A stretch of DNA of 64,000 bases, from positions 659,562 through 723,561 of the forward strand of contig NW_019775846.1 in the NCBI RefSeq assembly GCF_001039355.2, read 5' to 3'. The DNA comes from Lingula anatina. Its lineage: Eukaryota; Brachiopoda; Lingulata; Lingulida; Lingulidae. Below, piece after piece: positions 11,679 to 22,290 of the stretch. Made by a program: the position numbers and the translations under genes. The notes beneath the pieces were generated by a model that was not told where the DNA came from, ran no database searches, and was given only the letters and a program-made list of their open reading frames with translations. Position 1 is the first letter of the stretch, and each line of letters begins with the position of its first letter.

Positions 11679-14368
11679 TCAGTCGTTTTCGGTTTTCTTT
11701 GAATTGTGAATCGAATTGTAGCTCTGTCTCTTTGAATCTTGATTGTTCTGATTAATTTCGGATCCTTCGTCTCCAGAGCTGTAACTTTCACTGGTTTTCA
11801 AGACATCTTGTAATTCCTCATACTTTTGATACGAGTCTTCTTCTTGTTTTTCTTGGTCGGACAAAAAATGAAGAACTCTGAAAAAATTTTGCAATCGTTG
11901 ACTTATTCGCTATTCGTTACCTATTGTAGTCTACCATCTATAATTTGTCTATGAATAATTTAAAAAAAATGCCAACATAAGTATGTGATAATAAATAAAA
12001 TATTAGATATCAAATAACTTCAGTGAAAACTAGATGACTTTTATGTCGAGAAAAATACATTCAAATCGGCAATAAAATAAAAAAAATGTTTATATAGATA
12101 TGAGTTTTGAGATAAATTCTGAGTCATATTTTGTTTTTTACTGGTATTGAACATTCAAAGCTGGAGTGCAGGACATGAATATAAGAATTCATTACAGAAA
12201 TAAGCATATATTTATAGAAGGGTCACATTTAAAAAATGTGTTACCTATCTTCTATAATAACTTTAAATAGTCCGACCTGTATATTATTGCAGCCGTCACC
12301 GCTCCCACACCGGGTCCAATCCAGTAGATATAATGATATGCCCACGCAATATTGACATCAGCATAGAAGGAGGCGATAACCGCGGGACCCAGCGCACGTG
12401 CAGGGTTCATGCAAGCCCCCGTGGCATCGTATCTGAAATAACTGTGGTGTTTGGATTTATCCGTTTCATTGATACACTGGTTTATGTTTGTTGACTCCAT
12501 AGTTTTGCATCGTGTCTTAAAATAACTGATCAGACCATGGTATAAATAATTACAGTTTAAGAGTTATAAATTAAGACTTACTTGCTGAGGGTATTCTAAA
12601 AACATTTGCTGTTTATATAAGTAATATAAATTGCCAATACCAAGTAGTTAGCTTTATAATTATATAACGTTTTATTCGTCCAAGTTCCCATCAACGTTAT
12701 CCACAAGGCAAAGGGGTCTTTTTTAAAACAAATTACTATCATTTAAACAAATGTAATCAATTTACCTACCCACAAAGAGTACAAATACAGACTGCGGCTC
12801 CCACGGCAACGGGTCCCCAACCAGCGTGCTGTTTCCAGTCACCATTGGCCAAGGTGACATACACAGCCATGGCGAGACAGAAGGTCAGTATTGACTCGAT
12901 CATAAATCCGCCACCGATACCAGCAGTAGCCAAGTTCAGCGACAGAACCCCTTCAGTCATCGTGGCGTTACTGTAGTCGGCGCTTGTTAAGCATATCTGG
13001 AGAATTAATAACTTTTTGTTCAATATTTATTTACAGCACAGTGCACTAGATGCGGTAGATGAAATTTAATTTTCATGTATTCAGAATCTTATAAAGATGT
13101 CTAAAATGTACATGTAGTTCCTGTTTTTTATGGGCCTTGAGTTTGTATGAAAAATGGACAGAAACAATTTGGTGAACTGAGAATTATAGAACAGCATTTA
13201 TATAGAATATGGACTAATACCCCGGTGTTCTCTGCTATAGAAATATATTGGAGATCTGGGGTTTGAGCATATATTTTCCAACTAGTTATATGATGCCTTC
13301 GCGTTCTAAATTATCTAATTATTCATACCTACATTGCCAAGTTTATGAAAATGCTTTATATCAAACAAAAAACGATGAAGTCTCAAAATTTAATGCGTTG
13401 ATAGGCCTGCACATGAAGTGTCTGTCATTTGAGTGAATGTAAATTTAAAGTATCTTGTCAATGCTGTTACCCGCACAAGAGCTGCTCCAGCCAGGCCCCC
13501 TAATAGTTCTGACAAAAGGAAGGCCAAGAAAGTGATGATTTTGATTTGCCCTGCGCTGGCGATGAAAAAACCCAGACCTATGGCGGGATTGAAAATTCCT
13601 CCACTGCAATAAAATAGAGTCTATATAATATAGGCATAATAGGGCTTTTGTTTATAACCTATGTCAAGCTTTGATACCATGCGGGTAGAAAGAGATCGGT
13701 TATTATTTTGTCTCTCTCCATAAAATAAATATTTCGTTCATGTCTAGAAGAGCCAACGATTTACAATATGCCATGTCGCTGATTTATCATTACATCTAAA
13801 TAAAATCTTGGGACATCAATAAGTTTAATATTGCCCATTTTGTTACCTTTGTTTAAGAAGTAAGTAAACGTAAAAGCACTGAATTGCAGTAAATTGACAT
13901 GGGAGAAATAACGATATTGTCTCCACAAATGAGGTCACATGTATATACATATACTGTATGAGTCAATGGTATTCCTGAGTATTAAATGATCAATTTACTG
14001 AGTATTAAATGATCAATTTACCCTTCTATATATTGGATAGAATGGTAAATATTTATCAGCATCATGACATAACCTGTGACCGCCACGGGGTGTCCCCTAC
14101 CCCTGTTCTGACTTAATCCTACGAAATAAAACAGATTACGTTTAAGCAACTTGCTATGTTCTTTAAGATATAGACTTCCCCGAAAGTGACCCTACCTAAG
14201 CTGCCCCGGGCCTAGGATCATCAGCGTGTAAAGCAGGCCCGATGCCACTGCAACCCCGGTGGCTCCCGTCCCAACAGACATTACGTTAACATACACGTAG
14301 ATCATGGTACCCATGAATTCAGCTAGGCACTGCGCCGTTAAAACCTTAGGGTTTGTTTTCCAACGCAT
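11679..14368 (-). CDS. AQP8: AQP8-like aquaporin
   Basis: Membrane channel for water and possibly ammonia or peroxide, as known for the AQP8 group. Exons in transcript order: 14368-14196, 13603-13471, 12996-12770, 12432-12277, 11877-11679; phases agree and give 295 residues. Evidence: AEFMGT in helix 1; first half-helix GGIFNPAIG; LLGGLAGAALVR; second half-helix GACMNPARALGPAV, the AQP8-type CMNPAR with the selectivity-filter Arg; and YWIGPGVGAV. The last exon adds a charged tail beginning VLHFLSDQEKQEE. Its upstream donor is GTCGGA, which is weak. If unspliced, exon 4 ends at a stop at 12252 after YLKLL. The start is uncertain: ATG 14368 is used, but the frame stays open to ATG 14452 and an acceptor-like site at 14419 could join a further 5' exon. 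The usual loop B His is Ile here. Confidence 0.85.
13975..14022. repeat. Two-copy 23-bp tandem repeat
   Basis: The unit beginning CTGAGTATTAAATGATC occurs twice in direct succession in the first aquaporin intron. Short local duplication with no evident function. Confidence 0.85.
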
Positions 14369-15337
14369 CTTTGGCCTCCGAAACAAATATGAATTGTTTA
14401 CTCGTGGAATCTCAAATGCTATAAATTGACAACATACTCCATCCAGCTGCAATTATAAAGAACGTCGACCATTTTGTGCTTACATATATGTCTATATGAA
14501 ATAATGTACAATTTCATTATAGATTCATGAGTCCCAAGCAACATGCGGGTTTTGCAAAATAATTGGTGGCGTTCATATCGGTTCATTTATGAGCACGAGA
14601 TGATGCCTTTAATTCACTTGCAATTTATACCTTAAAATTTTAGCGTACAGTTATATAATTTGTTTTCACGTAAAAAAAAATTTGTTTCAAGGTTTTCAGG
14701 TATTTGACAAATTATAATATAAAGATTAAATCCGTTTTAGCATTAAGTAGCTATTTATGTTGATGCGCACAGAAGGCGTCTGAATTGCGGTTAAATTCTT
14801 AAAAGAAATCCAACGAATCTTTGTCATCATAAGCTTTCTTAGTTTACTTTCGAATAGGCTTTGCTTTAAAACCAAAGGGCCTATTTTGCCTTTAAAAAAT
14901 GAAAGTGCTAACCTTGTTAGAATGTTTAATAATATTTAACATAAATGTCTTGTGGGTCAATATAGCAATGGCTGGATAGTACCGAAAAGGTGTTTTAGTG
15001 TTATTTCCTTTCTTAAAGCCATGGACTGTCCCAGTGTGTATGTGTGTTGTATTAATAAAGCGTGTTTGCGTGTATGGGATTGGGACGGAAGAATACAACG
15101 CGCGTTAAACCTTTATATATGCCTGAAATTTTAGTACTTTTTTCTATCCAAAATAAAATTTAATTAATTTTTGCGTTCCACTCAAACTAGAGATCAAAAG
15201 CCGGTGAATGGATCGTAATACCAGAACGGTTTTGAATACGGTTTAATATACCTTGGTCATTAAGAGATAAACGTTGAAACTTGCAGGAAAAGAACAGATA
15301 ACAGATAAACATCCTAATTTTCCAATCTGTTGGGACT

Positions 15338-15854
15338 NNNNNNNNNNNNNNNNNNNNNNNNNNNNNNNNNNNNNNNNNNNNNNNNNNNNNNNNNNNNNNN
15401 NNNNNNNNNNNNNNNNNNNNNNNNNNNNNNNNNNNNNNNNNNNNNNNNNNNNNNNNNNNNNNNNNNNNNNNNNNNNNNNNNNNNNNNNNNNNNNNNNNNN
15501 NNNNNNNNNNNNNNNNNNNNNNNNNNNNNNNNNNNNNNNNNNNNNNNNNNNNNNNNNNNNNNNNNNNNNNNNNNNNNNNNNNNNNNNNNNNNNNNNNNNN
15601 NNNNNNNNNNNNNNNNNNNNNNNNNNNNNNNNNNNNNNNNNNNNNNNNNNNNNNNNNNNNNNNNNNNNNNNNNNNNNNNNNNNNNNNNNNNNNNNNNNNN
15701 NNNNNNNNNNNNNNNNNNNNNNNNNNNNNNNNNNNNNNNNNNNNNNNNNNNNNNNNNNNNNNNNNNNNNNNNNNNNNNNNNNNNNNNNNNNNNNNNNNNN
15801 NNNNNNNNNNNNNNNNNNNNNNNNNNNNNNNNNNNNNNNNNNNNNNNNNNNNNN
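15338..15854. other. Assembly gap (517 N)
   Basis: Unbroken run of N. Its right edge is a poly-A tract followed by about 34 bases of (GA)n to 15904, so the gap probably sits in simple-sequence or repeat DNA that was not resolved. Confidence 0.99.
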
Positions 15855-15861
15855 AAAAAAA

Positions 15862-15904
<43 letters not shown>
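15855..15904. repeat. Poly-A / (GA)n simple repeat at gap edge
   Basis: About 16 A followed by alternating G and A. Low-complexity sequence that likely broke the assembly. Confidence 0.95.
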
Positions 15905-15907
<3 letters not shown>

Positions 15908-16414
15908 TGCGCAAATAGAAATTATTTTTCCTTGTATAGTTATACATACATGTATAACCATAATCAACTCATCAAAATCACTATTATGTTTCATTCACGC
16001 ATCTTACTTATCATACATTCATCATCAACATTATCATCGATTAATATATTGATATTTTTGTTTATTTATCTATCCATTTATATTTAGTGATCTTTTGAAT
16101 TATTTAATTAATTAGATTCTGGCCATTATTATGTACGGACACTTTTTTACTTTAGATAAATAAAAAATGTCCTCGCGAGTGAAGTGGTACTATGGGAAAT
16201 GGACCACCTGTAAGGAGCTACCCGGAGCAGTGGGCCTATCTTTTAATCTTATTTCCAGTTGACGCCTTCAAGGCAGTGGACTGAATATATAAAAGAAATA
16301 ATACGGACGGACTTAACTTGGCATGAAAATAGTATACAAAAGTGAAGTATAGGCGATACAATATTTTGTAACAGACTACTGGCGCGCCTTGTGTTCAGAG
16401 AGTAGGCCTTTACG

Positions 16415-17627
16415 ATGTACTTGAGTCAATTTTGTATCGCTCTGGTTTTGCTTGTACAATGTAATGCGTTCACGTCTCTTACGAACGTACAAGTTCGCCA
16501 GACTACGACACGTCTTACCAGCTTGCTTATACCCCCTTTACACTGGACGGCGTCCTTTCTGCGTCCTTTCTGTGACCATGAAATTTGGCATCGCTGTGGT
16601 CTTAAAAAGGAGGCACGAGCATTAATTTTGTATCAGAATGAATGCTCAATGATCGGCCAGTTGTCGACATGTATAATATTATAATTTTTTAACTCTCAAA
16701 TGGGACCGGACTGCTGGACGCAGAAAGGACGCCGTCCAGTGTAAAGGGGCCCTTACAGGTTACAAGGTTGGATTGAGCAGGCCACTGATTCCCGGGTCCG
16801 TGCGGCTGGCTTTCCACGATTGTGTTGGAGGCTGCGACGGCTGTGTGAACCTCGACAACGCCGACAACTCCGGTCTGCAGACAACTGCAAGGGAACTAAA
16901 CAAAGTATACGACAACGAAGGTTTTAACAAGTTGATGTCCCGTGCTGACTTTTGGGCTCTCGCCAGTGTTACCGCGCTCGACATTGCTGCCGGTTTCCAA
17001 GAGTGCCATACCGTTCTTTGTCTGTGGTTGCCCCGCCCAGAGATAACTTTCCGCTGGGGACGAAAGGACTGTCCCACCTCCCCGTCCACGTCGCAGGTGA
17101 GAAGCTTCCCAGACGGACACGGGGACCTGTCCAGTGTCAAGTCTTTCGGCAACCATACATTCGGTTTAAATCTCCGCGAGACAGTGGCTCTCCTTGGCGC
17201 GCATACGCTTGGAACAGCCCAGAAAAACCAATCCGGATGGAACGGTAAATGGGTGTGGAACCAACATACCCTGAGTAACCTCTACTACCAAGAACTCATC
17301 AGTAAGAGCCTGAGGAGGCCATGGACCCAAATAAATGTCGGTAAGCGATCTGACAGATGGCAGTGGAACGCGCAGAGCAACGAGGGCGGCAAAGCCAAAG
17401 GTGGAACAATTTTCATGCTGAACACTGACATGAGTTTGTACAAGGACATAAAGGTTGACTCTCAAGGCCGCAGCAGTTGTCCAACAGCCGCAACTTGTGG
17501 AGCGTCAGAGACGGCGAGCATCATGGAAGAATATGCTGCCAACAACGCCCTCTGGATGAAAGAATTTTCAGCAGCTTTTGAAAAGATGATTTCCTACGGA
17601 TACGATAACTTGGCGGTGCCAAACTAA
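16415..17627 (+). CDS. Secreted plant-type haem peroxidase, interrupted by a MITE
   Basis: Member of the plant/fungal/bacterial haem peroxidase superfamily, which oxidises substrates with hydrogen peroxide. ATG at 16415 opens a hydrophobic signal peptide (MYLSQFCIALVLLVQC). The catalytic part follows from about 16758: distal RLAFHDC (Arg and His), FWALASV, proximal LLGAHTLG, and FMLNTDMSLYKD with the Asp that pairs the proximal His; the stop is at 17625-17627. It closely resembles the neighbouring minus-strand peroxidase, which is intact and intronless. Between them an inverted-repeat element at 16530-16752 splits the reading frame. Deleting the element plus one TTA rejoins TSLL to TGYKVGL in frame. 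As it stands the first frame stops at 16684, so this copy is either broken or rescued by splicing. AATAAA at 17874. Confidence 0.8.
16530..16752. mobile_element. 223-bp inverted-repeat MITE inside peroxidase
   Basis: Inverted arms at 16533-16566 and 16716-16749 are identical over 34 bp (CCCCTTTACACTGGACGG onward), which suggests recent movement. The element is flanked by TTA at 16527-16529 and 16753-16755. A 3-bp TTA duplication is the hallmark of PIF/Harbinger elements; an 8-bp hAT-type duplication fits less well. The interior is about 150 bp and AT-rich with no coding capacity, so it is non-autonomous. The outermost three bases of the two ends do not match. Confidence 0.85.
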
Positions 17628-18092
17628 GGCCACGACAGGATAATTTTTAACGATCGTTCTTGAACTTTAATTGTATTGTGCATTTTAGATCACCCCAGTG
17701 AATCACTTAAAAGGTCTGTTTTGAATTTTCAATAAGGTTTCCCATTACAACGGTAATTCCTATTGTCTAAACAGTTACTTTGCTGTGTAAATTTTGCTTC
17801 TTTGTTGATCTGAAATAGAAATTCAAAATACAAATAACTCACTCTCTCTCTCATTCTGTCCGTCTTCTAAGCAAATAAAAAACACTAAAACCAATGTAGA
17901 ATTTTTGATCATGTTATATTATTCTCGCTTTCAGAAAAACATGTAACGGAAATTGATTTCTTACTACAAAATTGGGTGGTAAAATAATTCTCAATTGAAA
18001 TTTATCACCATAATATTAATTTTATATTGTGTACAATTTTCAAAAAGTGAATTTGAATTCCATTCCATTGGAGAATACTTCCTTCGGTATGT
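17628..18092. other. Shared 3' flank of convergent peroxidases
   Basis: Both peroxidase genes end into this 465-bp interval. It contains AATAAA at 17874-17879 for the plus-strand gene and a short CT tract near 17840. No coding sequence. Confidence 0.6.
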
Positions 18093-19133
18093 TTATCCCG
18101 GCAATTTTAAGTCGTCGTAGCCATTGCTTATCATTTTCTCATACACCTTGGAGAACTCTTTCATCCAAAGAGCATTATTGGCGGCATATTCTGAAACAAT
18201 AGATGCTGTTTCAGAGGCTCCACATGTGTTGAAGGTACACTTGCTCTTCCCATCAGCTTCGAGTTTCAGATTTTTGTAAAGACAGACGTCGGTGTTAAGC
18301 ATGAAGCCCACTGGATTGCCGTCCCATTGATATTTTGGCGTGCGTGGGGGTGGGGTGGGTCTGTTAGGTCTAAAAGGTCTAAAAGGACGAAGTGGCCTTT
18401 GTGGTCGCACAAAACCGCTCTGTGTCCAGTTGAAATTAGGGTTTACCAAGATTTGATAGAACTGGTTGCTTAGTTCATCGCGGCGTGGAACCCATCTGCC
18501 GGCGAAACCAGACTGGTTACGATGTGCCGCCCCCAAAGTGTGGGCCCCCATCAGAGCTACCACTTCACGAGTGTTAAGTCCAAATTCCTCTCTAAAATAT
18601 TTTTTAACATGTGCTAAATCACCATGGTTATTGGGGAGTTCTCTCATATCTTTGGTTGTTGGTGAACTGGCGCAATCCTTGCGACCCCATTTAAAGGTCA
18701 CGCTTGGCTTCGGCACCGAGCAAAAACGACCGCGACAGCGTTGGTTTTCAGCCGCCAGCTCAAGAGCTGCTATTCCAGCCAGTGCCCAAAAATCGGCCCT
18801 TGACATGACTGCTGAGAATCCTTCCTTGTCGTACACATCTCCCAAAACCTTGACGATGGGCTCTAAACCTTTGTTATCCTCGTTAGCAAAGTTGATGCAG
18901 CCATCGCAACCACCGACGCAGTCGTGGAAGTTAAGACGCACTGCTGTCGCGAGCAAAGGTGTGGTCAGGCCCCCGTTCCCACCGCCCGGGGTGGTTAAGA
19001 CCGCTTTGTAGTTTTTAAGAACGGTGCGGAGGCGAGTTTTTGCTTCCGACACTTGTTTCGTTGACAGGGAATTGTACCCCGCAACTAACGATGGAATGAA
19101 CGCCACCACAAGCCAGATTTCAAATCTTGCCAT
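18093..19133 (-). CDS. Secreted plant-type haem peroxidase
   Basis: Intact single-exon gene of 346 residues. Residues 1-19 are a signal peptide (ending PSLVAGY), so the product is probably extracellular. Catalytic residues can be placed: distal Arg66, Phe69 and His70 in RLNFHDC; proximal His198 in LMGAHTLG; and Asp282 in FMLNTD, equivalent to the Asp hydrogen-bonded to the proximal His in cytochrome c peroxidase. Phe rather than Trp at the distal site, several extra cysteines (HDCVGGCDGC) and secretion look more like class II/III than ascorbate peroxidase. Residues 242-267 form an Arg/Pro-rich insert with RPFRP repeats that the neighbouring paralogue lacks. It lies tail to tail with that copy, so the pair arose by inverted duplication. 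The substrate is unknown. Confidence 0.9.
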   Translation of the reverse strand: MARFEIWLVVAFIPSLVAGYNSLSTKQVSEAKTRLRTVLKNYKAVLTTPGGGNGGLTTPLLATAVRLNFHDCVGGCDGCINFANEDNKGLEPIVKVLGDVYDKEGFSAVMSRADFWALAGIAALELAAENQRCRGRFCSVPKPSVTFKWGRKDCASSPTTKDMRELPNNHGDLAHVKKYFREEFGLNTREVVALMGAHTLGAAHRNQSGFAGRWVPRRDELSNQFYQILVNPNFNWTQSGFVRPQRPLRPFRPFRPNRPTPPPRTPKYQWDGNPVGFMLNTDVCLYKNLKLEADGKSKCTFNTCGASETASIVSEYAANNALWMKEFSKVYEKMISNGYDDLKLPG

Positions 19134-20059
19134 GGCTATCCTTTCTTTATTAAAACTGACAAGGCATAAGCCATTTATACCTTAAAATAAGGCTCATCTT
19201 CGTGGAAGGTACCATATGTCAGACGTGAAGGCCACGCTATGAAATAAGTTGATTATATTATCGGGAACTTGAAAATTATTTGCATAAATTGAAAATTATA
19301 CTAGTCGATGACAGGAAAAGAAAAGTAACTGCGATTATTTGTCTGTGTGTAAATTAAAATTTTTTTCTATTTATCGATATTCTAAAAATTATAGTATTTA
19401 TTTCACTATAATTTTAGAATAAATTACGCAACTGAATGCATAACCTTTAATCATGATTGTGAAAAAAATTGCTAGCCTTAGCGTGTTTTAAACACCCATA
19501 GAAGAAATAAGAATATGGTTCAACTAAATCAATGTTCATACATGGTTAACGCTCCGTTAAACTACTAATTTTCAACGGCCCTTAGTAACCCTAAACTAAG
19601 GCTCTCTAATGACCACCTGTTAGTATCCACAGCTTTAACATACGGACTTGAGTCGTATCGATACATAAGTTACCGATACTTGCGTTACCAGATTGCGTGT
19701 AGATTGTTGTTGTTGTTGTTGTTTACATTGTTAGTTGTCCGTCGGCGCAACTATATGAGTGCATGTGGCGTCATGCATGCAGGCGCGTTTGTTTCTACGT
19801 TGCACATTCCTCTTTGTTACATTGTCATACCGATTTTGATATCCATCGATACATACGTTACCTATGTTTTAATAACTGTTAGCTGAAGTACCCCGAATTT
19901 CCCGGTGTTTTGGAGAGCAAACAGTGCCCTTTTGTAGAGTTTAGAACTATAATTTAGTTATAGTCAAAATTCTAATTTCAAGAGGGGAAAATTGATGCGA
20001 TATAATTTTCATAAACCGAAGGGGGGGGGGGGTCAGGACCCTTATGACACCCCTCTAAA

Positions 20060-20200
20060 TTCGCCACTGCTGTAGCGTCTGTGGGGTTCGGCTCGCCCTG
20101 GCTGGGGGCCATAAACGCTGTTGTTTCTGCTGTTTCTGTGATACCAGCCATTGTGAAATATTCATTGTCGTACATCTTGACACACATTTCTGTAATTTCT
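20060..20200 (-). other. Orphan coding-like segment
   Basis: On the minus strand a good acceptor (pyrimidine tract ending TTCACAG near 20202) precedes an open frame reading EITEMCVKMYDNEYFTMAG and then GITETAETTAFMAPSQGEP. The composition looks coding, like an acidic tail of a receptor. It runs directly into a repeat-like tract (GGTGTCATAAGGGTCC and the poly-C run), with no convincing donor. Likely a gene fragment truncated by a repeat; the family is not recognised. Confidence 0.25.
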
Positions 20201-20348
20201 GTGAACATTTAGAATGTTGAAAAACAATTCAAATCTCAGTCTAAAACAAAATATATTTAAAAAATAAGACATTAAATCAATTTGTCAAATGGAACCTCAA
20301 ATACTTAAGTATTGGGTGCAATAATAATAATAATAGCTATTTGATTAA

Positions 20349-20623
20349 AGGGATAATAAATGTTCGTTTTGGCCAAAAAATGAATTTTCCCGGAGTAAAC
20401 AACAATTTTCCCATACTTACTAATGGTTAACGAATTCATTTCTTCTTTCAATGGTAGTCCCTTTTTTATTTATTTTTTTTTCTTAAGAGATTATTACAGA
20501 GTATAGCCATCTATGGAGGTCAGAATAATAGCTATAACATGTATTTCTATACATGTATTTCTATGAGTTGTTTACAATGTTTTATTGTGAAATATAGATC
20601 TTATACGAAGAGTTGTTATCCCT
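20349..20623. mobile_element. TTAA-flanked MITE, copy 1
   Basis: Termini AGGGATAATAA and TTGTTATCCCT are inverted repeats bounded on both sides by TTAA (20345-20348 and 20624-20627). The interior motifs TTTTGGCCAAAAAATGAATT and GTGAAATATAGATCTTATACGA recur in the copy at 39.4 kb. TTAA targets are typical of piggyBac-type elements. No open frame of its own. Confidence 0.8.
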
Positions 20624-22290
20624 TTAATGAACTGTGCATGATTCTTTTAAAAATAACGAGATGACTTTACTTATCGTGATATGGGGAGAAAGGCAACGAA
20701 ATATTTAAGAAATATAAAGGAAATATAAATAACAAGAAGGTTAACAACACCAACAGAAAAAATCGTTAATTTTCAAGTCTGCAAATCCAAATGTTTTAAA
20801 ATTGTTTGAGTCTATTTGGAAATAACTGCTAATATCAAACGATCAGTCTTGAGGATGTGGTCATCTCCGCTACCGCACTGGGATTGAGTCCACACTGCAC
20901 ATGTGGATGAATTAACGGTGGAACAGGCGTTCACAGGTAAAAGTAGAGGGTTTGATAGTCTTAGAGCGTTGAATATATAAGCAAATCCGGTATTGAAATT
21001 TTGTTCTCATGATCCAAGGTACAAGAAATTCCGACAGAATAATCTGTTGTGTATTTCTACTCAGGACCTAAAACGCAAGAAAGCCCAGACACAAGGAAAC
21101 TTATGAATCTTCTAACTGGTGCAGTTGTACATTTTTTATTCTCTTGTAAGAATTGAACACCACACAAAAATAAAATTGTCTATAACAAGACAATGTTATT
21201 TTTTTAAATTATTTTATTTAATTATTTTTTTTACCAAAGGCCGACTACCATGAGAATATTTCTGATATTGTCTTCCCAAGCTGTTGCAACATTATTTTGA
21301 CCGACAAACAAGTAATAGAGCATGGCAAACACTCCAGCGAAATAAGTCAAATTTAGTATTTTACAAACCAAACCGTATTCTTTGATGTGTTAATTGTTGT
21401 TATGATAGTAAAAATATTTTTTCCAGATGTGGGCATATTCTTATTGACAGAACGGATTTCGTGCGTCATTAAACTAGCATCTCGATGTAATAAATGGAAG
21501 TTTTGTAAATACTAAAAGGTTAGAGAAACTAAAAGCTCCAATCGCACAATACGCATTATGCATAGTAATACCATTTAATGCATTTTGTCCTATTCAAATC
21601 AAATTGGTTGAGTAAACGAAATTATGATTTTAACACACAAGCCCTGGTGGCCAAATTCTTTACCATGAGCATGCTATTCTTTCGCGTTCTATTCAAGCGT
21701 TCTATTATTTCACCATATTTAATACGTAGTCAGTTGACGTGCTTATATTTACTTTCGGTGTATGCACGGCTATTTTGGCATTCATGAGCTCTGTTTCGGC
21801 TGTTTGTTTTTCAGTCAATGACGTGAAGTGTTTCTCTATTAAGTGAATTTGCAATCAATAGAAACGGAGACCAGATTTACGAGACAGAGGCTGACAGAGA
21901 ACAACACAGATTGTGTCTGGAGCTCTAACCGGCGGGGATGCCCTCACGGTCGTATTTTTTTGAATGCGCAATTCATACAACTAGCATACGACCTCAAGGG
22001 CATTTTTTATCTCGCTCATTCAATAACCAGCGTATTTGTCGTCGCGAACACTGAGCGACATTCTAATTACTGAAGGGTATTGAATTACAGGCTCAGAACT
22101 GGTGCAGAGACCGCGGTAAGCTGGAACAATTTTTAGTTACAACACAAACCAACTACGGTGTCGTCCGGTCCTCCTTGTTTGTAAGAAGTACCGTAAACTT
22201 TGGTAAGGATAATCCTGGTATTTATATAGGAATATCGAAGGTAGAAATCGGGCAAGACAAATACCGTTATCGCACCTAACAACCATAGAT

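Larger units (their letters stand above)
14453..16414. other. Intergenic with assembly gap
   Basis: Upstream flank of both the aquaporin (-) and the left peroxidase (+), and the place where both promoters should lie. No coding sequence recognised. Open frames that run across the N block are artefacts of the gap. Confidence 0.6.
19134..22290. other. Intergenic between peroxidase and DTHD1
   Basis: Contains the promoter sides of two divergent genes, a TTAA-flanked MITE (20349-20623), a 12-G run at 20021-20032, a (TTG)n tract near 19709, and an orphan minus-strand open frame (separate entry). The 5' UTR of the DTHD1-like gene probably occupies the last few hundred bases. Nothing else recognised. 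Confidence 0.5.

Noticed and set aside
15243-16052. Open frames of more than 200 codons on both strands
   Set aside because: They exist only because N codons contain no stops; the flanks are simple repeat and have no coding features.
16525-16758. 8-bp hAT-type target duplication for the peroxidase MITE
   Set aside because: Flanking 8-mers match poorly, whereas a 3-bp TTA duplication is exact and restores the reading frame.
16760-17465. Minus-strand open frames of 86-130 codons
   Set aside because: Shadows of the plus-strand peroxidase exon.
18466-19011. 181-codon plus-strand open frame
   Set aside because: Antisense shadow of the minus-strand peroxidase; low-complexity composition and no domain.
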